NCBI RefSeq assembly: GCF_014397115.1
Contig: NZ_CP060720.1
Coordinates: forward strand, 202,001-266,000
Direction of reading: 5' to 3'
Source of the DNA: Vagococcus carniphilus
GTDB lineage: Bacteria; Bacillota; Bacilli; Lactobacillales; Vagococcaceae
Length of the DNA: 64,000 nt
The notes under the pieces were generated by a model. It saw only the letters and a list, made by a program, of their open reading frames with translations. It was not told the origin of the DNA and ran no database searches. The position numbers and the translations under genes were made by a program. Numbering within the stretch: the first letter of the stretch is position 1; the number at the start of each line of letters is the position of its first letter. Below are positions 58,111 through 64,000 of the stretch, piece by piece.

Positions 58111-59148
58111 ATGCGATTAATTTTATTAGTTCATGAAAACTGTAATTTTAGATGTACTTATTGTTATGAAACTTTTGAAAAAAATAAAATGGATTTAAAA
58201 ACAGTAAATGGCATTATAAATTTTATAAATAAATAAATTAAAAATAATCTAGATCTTGAGAGCATTATAATTTCATGGTTTGGCGGAGAACCTTTACTCT
58301 CAATGGATATTATTATGGAATTAGGAATATCTATCAAATCCTTATGATCAAAAAATAATATTAAATATTTTTCAGATATAACAACTAACGGTTCTTTATT
58401 AACTAAAAAAATTTATACTAAACTTCAGTCTATCAATGTTTCTTTATACCAAATTACTCTAGATGGTACTAAAGAATATCATGACAAATTTAGAAAATTT
58501 TCTAACGGACGAGGTTCATATAATAAAATAATTGATAATCTAATTAAATTAAAAGAAATTGACGATAATAATACATTTATTTTACGAACAAATGTAGGTC
58601 AAGATAATTATGAAATTATTGATGAACATATACGCATTTTGATCAACCTTTTTGAAAAAGATTCCCGTTTTATTCTTTCTTTCCATAATATTGGAAATTG
58701 GGGTGAGAATGATTCTAATATTATAGAGGACTCGATAAGTATAAAATTACAAAAAAGAGCACTTGACTTAGGTGCAAATGTAGTTCCAATAATTTGGAGT
58801 CTTATGCCTGGATCTACATGTTATGCTTCAAAATCAAATTCTTTTACAATTGGTTCTGATGGAAAAATTTATAAGTGTACAGTGGCACTTTACGAAGATA
58901 TAAATGACATTGGAACATTACGGGAAGATGGTTCTATGGAGATAAATCAAAGTAAACATCAAAAATGGATATCCTCAAAACTAGATGACAAATGTCACGA
59001 TTGTTCTTTATTATCTAGTTGTTTAAATAGTCAGTGTCCTTTAAACAGAATTACAAAAAAGGAGACTTGTTTAGTCTCTAAGGTTAAAATAATGGAAGCA
59101 GTAAAGTTACTTAGCTATCAGAATTTAATTACTTATACATTAAAATAA
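58111..59148 (+). pseudogene. Radical SAM/SPASM protein with two in-frame stops
   Basis: From ATG 58111: MRLILLVHENCNFRCTYCYET has the CxxxCxxC [4Fe-4S]/SAM motif. The same frame continues through a TAA (near 58234) and TGA (near 58346) with WFGGEPLL and ITLDGTKEYHDKFR between and after. The C-terminal SPASM region shows C-rich GSDGKIYKCTVAL and KCHDCSLLSSCLNSQCPL. Such enzymes often modify RiPP peptides. The open downstream part (58639-59148) could only make a fragment. Confidence 0.8.
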
Positions 59149-59336
59149 GAATATCTTTTTTGTTTATAACAAAGAATAATGGCTTATATGTAAACCTTGA
59201 ATTATTAAATTGTAATCGTCATTGTAAATAACGTGATTACGATTGACATGTTTATATTTTTTTAACTTATTAACGTTATTCCTTGAAAGATAATATACAT
59301 GTGTTACGATAGAAGTAAGAAAAGGAGGAATGGCTT

Positions 59337-59432
59337 ATGATTAATTTATTCAAAGTGTTAGCGGCAGATATTAAAGCTGGTATGCTCATGAGATTAAATG
59401 GCATAAGCTTTAAAGATGCTCATATTGTTTAA
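59337..59432 (+). CDS. 31-residue peptide ORF, unit 1
   Basis: MINLFKVLAADIKAGMLMRL followed by NGISFKDAHIV. AGGAGGAATGGCTT places the binding site eight bases before the ATG. An upstream ATG in the same site (59330) would make only MAYD. Amphipathic, no cysteine, no membrane helix or classical signal. Not recognised. Confidence 0.55.
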   Translation: MINLFKVLAADIKAGMLMRLNGISFKDAHIV

Positions 59433-59488
59433 CAGAAGTTGGGATATCTTATTCCTACAATTAGTTGATTATTTGTTTAGATTGAGGG

Positions 59489-59594
59489 TGTACCGAGGTC
59501 TAGAGGAAGAAAAAGCTAATTGACATGGACGATGAAGGTTCCATGTAACGGTACAATTTAGAAGTTTTGAAAGACGTGGGAATAGAATGATCCC
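59489..59594 (+). ncRNA. Structured RNA segment, unit 1
   Basis: Seven-pair stem TGTACCG (59489-59495)/CGGTACA (59549-59555) encloses an inner hairpin ACATGGA/TCCATGT (59523-59529 with 59540-59546). A GGGA/TCCC hairpin follows (59578-59594). Repeated unchanged in unit 2 (+561) and almost unchanged in unit 3. Could be a 3' UTR, sRNA or ligand-sensing element; family not recognised. Confidence 0.5.
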
Positions 59595-59608
59595 TAATCT
59601 TTATCTAG

Positions 59609-59679
59609 AGATCTATCGAAATTTATGGTAGATGTATATGGGAAGGCTGTTTATATTCGATAGATCTTTTTCTTTTTTT
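59609..59679 (+). terminator. Terminator, unit 1
   Basis: AGATCTATCGAA (59609-59620) pairs perfectly with TTCGATAGATCT (59656-59667), followed by a T-rich tract. Confidence 0.85.
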
Positions 59680-59897
59680 ATAGAAGCTTATTGCATAATA
59701 AGAAAAAGATGAAATTCATTCCTAATTAGGATGGGGAAAAAAACTCTTTTAAAACTAAAAAAAGCATATTTTACTGATTATAGAACAACAACTTTAAGCT
59801 TTAGATAAGCATTATATTTTTTCAAATTTTACAACCTTGTCACTTGCAAGATAATATACATGTGTTACGATAGAAGTAAGAAAAGGAGGAATGGCTT

Positions 59898-59993
59898 ATG
59901 ATTAATTTATTCAAAGTGTTAGCGGCAGATATTAAAGCTGGTATGCTCATGAGATTAAATGGCATAAGCTTTAAAGATGCTCATATTGTTTAA
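59898..59993 (+). CDS. 31-residue peptide ORF, unit 2
   Basis: Identical in sequence to the unit 1 ORF, with the same promoter core and AGGAGG. Its structured segment is at 60050-60155. Confidence 0.55.
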   Translation: MINLFKVLAADIKAGMLMRLNGISFKDAHIV

Positions 59994-60169
59994 CAGAAGT
60001 TGGGATATCTTATTCCTACAATTAGTTGATTATTTGTTTAGATTGAGGGTGTACCGAGGTCTAGAGGAAGAAAAAGCTAATTGACATGGACGATGAAGGT
60101 TCCATGTAACGGTACAATTTAGAAGTTTTGAAAGACGTGGGAATAGAATGATCCCTAATCTTTATCTAG

Positions 60170-60240
60170 AGATCTATCGAAATTTATGGTAGATGTATAT
60201 GGGAAGGCTGTTTATATTCGATAGATCTTTTTCTTTTTTT
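60170..60240 (+). terminator. Terminator, unit 2
   Basis: Same 12-bp stem and T-tract as unit 1. Confidence 0.85.
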
Positions 60241-60458
60241 ATAGAAGCTTATTGCATAATAAGAAAAAGATGAAATTCATTCCTAATTAGGATGGGGAAA
60301 AAAACTCTTTTAAAACTAAAAAAAGCATATTTTACTGATTATAGAACAACAACTTTAAGCTTTAGATAAGCATTATATTTTTTCAAATTTTACAACCTTG
60401 TCACTTGCAAGATAATATACATGTGCTAGGCTAGAAGTAAGTAAAGGGGGAATGGCTT

Positions 60459-60554
60459 ATGATTAATTTATTCAAAGTGTTAGCGGCAGATATTAAAGCT
60501 GGTATGCTCATGAGATTAAATGGCATAAGCTTTAAAGATGCCCGTATTGTTTAA
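60459..60554 (+). CDS. 31-residue peptide ORF, unit 3
   Basis: Same peptide with one substitution near the end (DARIV instead of DAHIV); the frame and stop are preserved despite base changes in the leader (GGGGG instead of AGGAGG) and in the -10. The structured segment lies at 60611-60716 with one change. A missense rather than a disabling change is what selection on the peptide would leave, but the sample is small. Confidence 0.55.
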   Translation: MINLFKVLAADIKAGMLMRLNGISFKDARIV

Positions 60555-60730
60555 CAGGAGTTGGGATATCTTATTCCTACAATTAGTTGATTATTTGTTT
60601 AGATTGAGGGTGTACCGAGGTCTAGAGGAAGAAAAAGCTAATTGACATGGACGATGAAGGTTCCATGTAACGGTACAATTTAGAAGTTTTGAAGGACGTG
60701 GGAATAGAATGATCCCTAATCTTTATCTAG

Positions 60731-60771
60731 AGATCTATCGAACTTATCATATGTTCGGTAGATCTTTTTTA
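60731..60771 (+). terminator. Terminator, unit 3
   Basis: AGATCTATCGAAC (60731-60743) pairs with GTTCGGTAGATCT (60753-60765), one G-U, then T6. The loop is shorter than in units 1 and 2 while the stem is kept. Confidence 0.85.
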
Positions 60772-60817
60772 TTGTTTTGTTTTGAATTAAGTGAGTATTC
60801 TAGAAACAGCTAATTGA

Positions 60818-60961
60818 CTACCCTCTCACTTTATCTAAAAAAAGCTCGAGTACATCTTCCAACAATTCAATTTGTAGACTTAATTTTTGATTACTTACTC
60901 TGGCACATCCGATTCTATTCATTAGATTTCTTTTTATTTCATAAAACTTAAAACAAGTCAT
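60818..60961 (-). pseudogene. Resolvase N-terminal remnant
   Basis: 47-residue frame with NRIGCARVSNQKLSLQIELLE, which resembles the start of serine resolvases (IGYARVSTxDQNLxLQ). The catalytic serine position is kept, the rest is missing. Probably a plasmid-derived fragment. The surrounding 60772-61154 gap is otherwise AT-rich and empty. Confidence 0.45.
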
Positions 60962-61154
60962 TACACAGCTTAATTTATTTTTTTATTTACTTTAATTAAA
61001 AAAATAAAGATATTCAATCATCAGATAATACAATCTTTTGAAAGATACCTTTATTTTCAATGATTTTATTTTTATAACCAAGACAACAAACATAGATAGC
61101 TTATCTTTTTTATTTAATTAAATACAAGCTATTCAAATAATAAATTTATGTATA

Positions 61155-62930
61155 TTAATTTTTAAACTGACTATTATAAAGTTTGCTATACAAACCTTTC
61201 TCATTAAGTAATTCCTGGTGTGTGCCTTGCTCTACAATATCACCAGCATCCATAACTAAAATCAAATCAGCTTTTACTATAGTTGAAAGACGATGCGCGA
61301 TGACAAAGCTGGTTCGCCCTTTTGTAGCTGTTGCCATCGCGGACTGTATTTCTAATTCTGTTCGTGTATCAACACTTGAAGTTGCCTCATCTAAAATCAC
61401 AACTGGAGGATTAGCTAAAATCACCCTTGCAATTGTTAGTAATTGTTGTTGACCTTGGGACAAAGTGCTATTCTCGCTAGATATAACGCTATCATAACCA
61501 TTAGGTAACGTTCTAATAAAATGATCGCATTGAGCAATCTTAGCTGCTTCAATAATTTCTTTTCTTGTGGCTACTTTATTTCCATAGGCAATATTTTCTA
61601 GCACTGTTCCTTCAAACAACCAGGTATTTTGTAATACCATACCAAATTTTGATCTTAACTCCTTTCTTGTTAAAGCAGTTATATCTTGGCCATCATAAGT
61701 AATAACGCCATCATTAATTTCATAAAAACGCATTAAAAGGTTCACTAATGTTGTTTTACCAGCTCCAGTGGGACCGACGATTGCAATCATTTTACGAGAT
61801 TCAGCAGTGAAATTAACATTAGTCATAAGTAAATTATCTGGTGTATAACCAAATTTTACTTCTTTAAATTGAATATTGCCTTGTGAATCAGCAATATTCA
61901 ATGGTACTTGTGGATCTGGCTTTTCTTCTTTTTGATTTAAAATATATAAGATACGGTCAAAAGAAGCCATTGCTCCCTGAATATTATTAATAACATAAGA
62001 AAAACTAGTAATAGGTTCTGATATTTGATTTACATATTGTAAGTATGCTTGTACTAATCCAATCGTTAGTGTACCTTGAATAACTAAACCAGCTCCAATA
62101 ATAGCACTCATAATAAATGTAAGTTGATTTAAAAATCTAATAACTGGATAAATTGTAAAATCAAAAAATAATGATCGCTCAAAAGCTTTTTGATGTCTTT
62201 TATTAGTCTCATTAATTTTAGAGGCAGTATTTTGCTGTTGATTAAATACTTTAATCTCTAAATTGCCAGAAAAATATTCTTCAACTTGGTTATTAAATAC
62301 ACCAAGTTCCTGTTGATTTTTGTCAGCTAATTTTTTATTTTTATTTGCTACCCATGTTGTAACGATCGATGAGAGAACTATTAAAAAAATAACAATACTT
62401 GTTAATTTAACATTAATATAAAACAGCATAGTAACTCCTAAAATAATACTGACAATAGATGAAAATAATTGATTAACCCCAGTTAATAACATTTCTGAAA
62501 TACGATTAATGTCATTCGTTGTTCGACTTAAAATATCACCTACCTGATGACTGTCAAAAAATGACATAGGTAATTTTTTGAATTTTTGAGTAACTTCTTG
62601 ACGAAGTCGTAGTGTCACATCTTCACTTAATGATGCAATCATTTTTTCTTGAACATAAGAAAAATATGAGCTGATAAAAGAAACAGTTATTAAAAGAATA
62701 ATAGGACCAAGAATTAACTCTTTAATAACATCAGGAGTTAGGATGTTTTTGTTAGATATTTGTATTGTTTTTAATAGATTATCAATGGCAATCCCCATAA
62801 TAAAAGGTATCATTGTAACTAAAATATGGCTAATTATACTACATATCATTAGTAAGAAAAATTTATTTTTTTCGGGTTTGATAAAAATAAAAAACTGTTT
62901 GATACTTGATTTACTACTTACTTGAGTCAT
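61155..62930 (-). CDS. ABC exporter half-transporter, second subunit
   Basis: 591 residues from ATG 62930 after GGGGAG. N-terminal six-helix exporter domain (about 10-320), then ATPase with Walker A GPTGAGKTTL, signature LSQGQQQLL (a degenerate-looking LSGGQ), Walker B VVILDEATSSVD and H-loop FVIAHRLSTI. Together with the overlapping upstream gene it forms a heterodimeric exporter of the LmrCD/EfrCD type. Substrates may be drugs or peptides. Confidence 0.9.
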   Translation of the reverse strand: MTQVSSKSSIKQFFIFIKPEKNKFFLLMICSIISHILVTMIPFIMGIAIDNLLKTIQISNKNILTPDVIKELILGPIILLITVSFISSYFSYVQEKMIASLSEDVTLRLRQEVTQKFKKLPMSFFDSHQVGDILSRTTNDINRISEMLLTGVNQLFSSIVSIILGVTMLFYINVKLTSIVIFLIVLSSIVTTWVANKNKKLADKNQQELGVFNNQVEEYFSGNLEIKVFNQQQNTASKINETNKRHQKAFERSLFFDFTIYPVIRFLNQLTFIMSAIIGAGLVIQGTLTIGLVQAYLQYVNQISEPITSFSYVINNIQGAMASFDRILYILNQKEEKPDPQVPLNIADSQGNIQFKEVKFGYTPDNLLMTNVNFTAESRKMIAIVGPTGAGKTTLVNLLMRFYEINDGVITYDGQDITALTRKELRSKFGMVLQNTWLFEGTVLENIAYGNKVATRKEIIEAAKIAQCDHFIRTLPNGYDSVISSENSTLSQGQQQLLTIARVILANPPVVILDEATSSVDTRTELEIQSAMATATKGRTSFVIAHRLSTIVKADLILVMDAGDIVEQGTHQELLNEKGLYSKLYNSQFKN

Positions 62931-64000
62931 TTTCATTCTCCCCTTTCAGTGGAATCCCCTGAGAAAGAGCAAACTCTTGATAGATTTTATTGGTTGAAAG
63001 TAATAATTTGTGAGTTCCTTTTCCAACAATTTTACCTTCATCAAGGACAATAATTTGATCTGCTTCTCGAATAGTATTTAATCGTTGTGCAATAATTAAA
63101 AAAGTCTGTTGGCTCATTTTTACCTTTAAAGCTTGTCTTAAATTGGCATCTGTTTGATAGTCTAATGCCGAGAAACTGTCGTCAAAAATATATAAATCAG
63201 CAGGTTTAATTAAAGTTCTGGCAATACTAATGCGTTGTTTTTGACCTCCAGAAAAATTAGAACCGCCTTGAGAAACCTTTGTTTGATAGCCTTTTTTTTG
63301 ATTAACTATAAAAGAGCTAGCTTGAGAAATTTCTATAGCATTCTTTATATCTTTTTTTGTTGCTTTTGGATTTCCAAGTAAAAGATTACTTTCGATAGTC
63401 CCGCTAAAAAGAAAAGCCTTTTGTGGTGTATAACTTATTATCTCAAAAATACTATCTTGTTCCCAAGTATATAAAGAACGATTTTTTAGTATAATTTCTC
63501 CACTGTCAATTTGATATAGGTTTAGTAATAACTTTGCAATCGTACTTTTCCCAGAGCCAGTTCCACCAACAATAGCTGTTGTTTTTCCTTTTGGAATCGA
63601 AAAATTAATATTTTCTAAAACAGGTTCTCCGCCATCATAAGAGAAAGTAACATTATTAAACGTGGCTAACGTATCTTCAGCTACTAAAAATGTTTTCTCA
63701 TTGAAAGTAGAATTTTTGATATCTAAAGTTTCGAAAGGCACCTCTAAAACAGTATCAATTCTTCGTAAAGAAGCCATTGAGCGAGGTAAGGTTACCAAGA
63801 CCATAGCCGCTGAGATTAAATATGAAAGAGTTAATGTAGAATATTCAATAACAGATGTAATAGTACCGATTTGTAAGAGTCCTTGACCTACTAAAAGGCT
63901 TCCTAACCAAATAATTAATGGAAAAACAATTCCCATAATTATATAAGCAATCGGAGTTAAAAGAGAAAAAATTTTATTAACAGCTATCATGCTATCAGCA
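62914..64000 (-). CDS. ABC exporter half-transporter, first subunit (5' end beyond the window)
   Basis: The frame is open to the window edge, so the N-terminal membrane helices are missing. ATPase part: Walker A VGGTGSGKST, signature FSGGQKQRISIAR, and Walker B LYIFDDSFSALD, where D replaces the catalytic E, as in the degenerate site of heterodimeric exporters. It overlaps the downstream gene by 17 bases. Confidence 0.9.
   Translation of the reverse strand, partial: ADSMIAVNKIFSLLTPIAYIIMGIVFPLIIWLGSLLVGQGLLQIGTITSVIEYSTLTLSYLISAAMVLVTLPRSMASLRRIDTVLEVPFETLDIKNSTFNEKTFLVAEDTLATFNNVTFSYDGGEPVLENINFSIPKGKTTAIVGGTGSGKSTIAKLLLNLYQIDSGEIILKNRSLYTWEQDSIFEIISYTPQKAFLFSGTIESNLLLGNPKATKKDIKNAIEISQASSFIVNQKKGYQTKVSQGGSNFSGGQKQRISIARTLIKPADLYIFDDSFSALDYQTDANLRQALKVKMSQQTFLIIAQRLNTIREADQIIVLDEGKIVGKGTHKLLLSTNKIYQEFALSQGIPLKGENENDSSK

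Larger units (their letters stand above)
59282..60770 (+). repeat. Tandem triplication of a 561-bp peptide/RNA unit
   Basis: Units start near 59282, 59843 and 60404. Units 1 and 2 look identical over about 550 bases; unit 3 is shorter after its terminator and has scattered substitutions. Each has an extended -10 promoter (TGTTACGAT, or TGCTAGGCT in unit 3), AGGAGG or GGGGG, a 31-codon ORF, a structured segment and a terminator. Confidence 0.9.

Noticed and set aside
58111..59148. Recoded TGA (selenocysteine or tryptophan) in the radical SAM gene
   Set aside because: A TAA also interrupts the same frame and no SECIS-like structure was seen, so ordinary decay is simpler.
59282..60770. CRISPR array or rRNA/tRNA cluster
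   Set aside because: There are only three repeats of 561 bp with no spacers, each unit encodes its own ORF and terminator, and no tRNA or rRNA fold is visible.

Overview
The window is low-GC Firmicute DNA of the Enterococcaceae type, most likely Vagococcus or Enterococcus. This rests on the gene order of the S10-spc-alpha ribosomal cluster, a short zinc-ribbon S14, ecfA1-ecfA2-ecfT-truA-rplM-rpsI downstream of rplQ, and an L17-downstream-element-like RNA. The genus is inferred, not proven. REGION 1 (1-16650) is conserved core chromosome on the + strand: rplB (5' end cut off by the window) through rplQ, with secY, adk, infA and rpoA in their usual places, then the ECF transporter energising module, truA, and rplM-rpsI behind their own promoter and leader. 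REGION 2 (about 16553-51700) is a tandem array of at least three integrative elements stacked at the 3' end of rpsI. Each has its own tyrosine integrase at the left end, pointing left, and its own pair of short direct repeats that look like integrase arm sites. The integrase-proximal junctions carry copies of the rpsI 3' end that differ only at synonymous sites, so the S9 C-terminus stays intact. Element 1 (16553-34979) is a defence-rich island: an Mrr-like nuclease fused to an nSTAND3-type NTPase with a two-TM partner, an AbiF-family HEPN protein followed by a structured non-coding RNA, a primase-like replication gene flanked by two copies of a structured 253-bp repeat, and a three-gene module ending in an OLD-like ATPase/TOPRIM protein. 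Element 2 (about 35010-48097) looks mobilisable: integrase, excisionase, a CRESS-like HUH/SF3 Rep, hairpin-rich origin DNA, a DUF961-like gene and an FtsK-like coupling protein. Its cargo is a LysM/FIVAR/CAP surface protein, a HEPN/Toprim-associated protein and an unrecognised three-gene operon. Element 3 (from 48098) is decaying: integrase, excisionase-like ORF without a normal start, and a frameshifted MobT/Rep relaxase; its right end was not found. REGION 3 (52000-64000) looks like plasmid-derived and worn accessory DNA. It holds a lantibiotic-immunity-type LanFEG transporter (lanF with nonsense codons, lanG frameshifted and split by an IS256-family element with a visible 8-bp target duplication), a plasmid Rep remnant, an ArsR-family operon with a perfect 38-bp palindromic operator, a radical SAM/SPASM pseudogene, three tandem copies of a 561-bp unit encoding a 31-residue peptide plus a structured RNA and terminator, a resolvase remnant, and a heterodimeric ABC exporter that runs off the window. 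The candidates for poorly described biology are the AbiF-RNA pair, the 31511-34655 module, the 44605-47917 cargo genes, the hairpin that is inverted between the two 253-bp repeats, and the triplicated peptide/RNA units. Four genes are broken by a one-base shortage in an A/T run of 6-7, so assembly homopolymer error should be ruled out before calling them pseudogenes.
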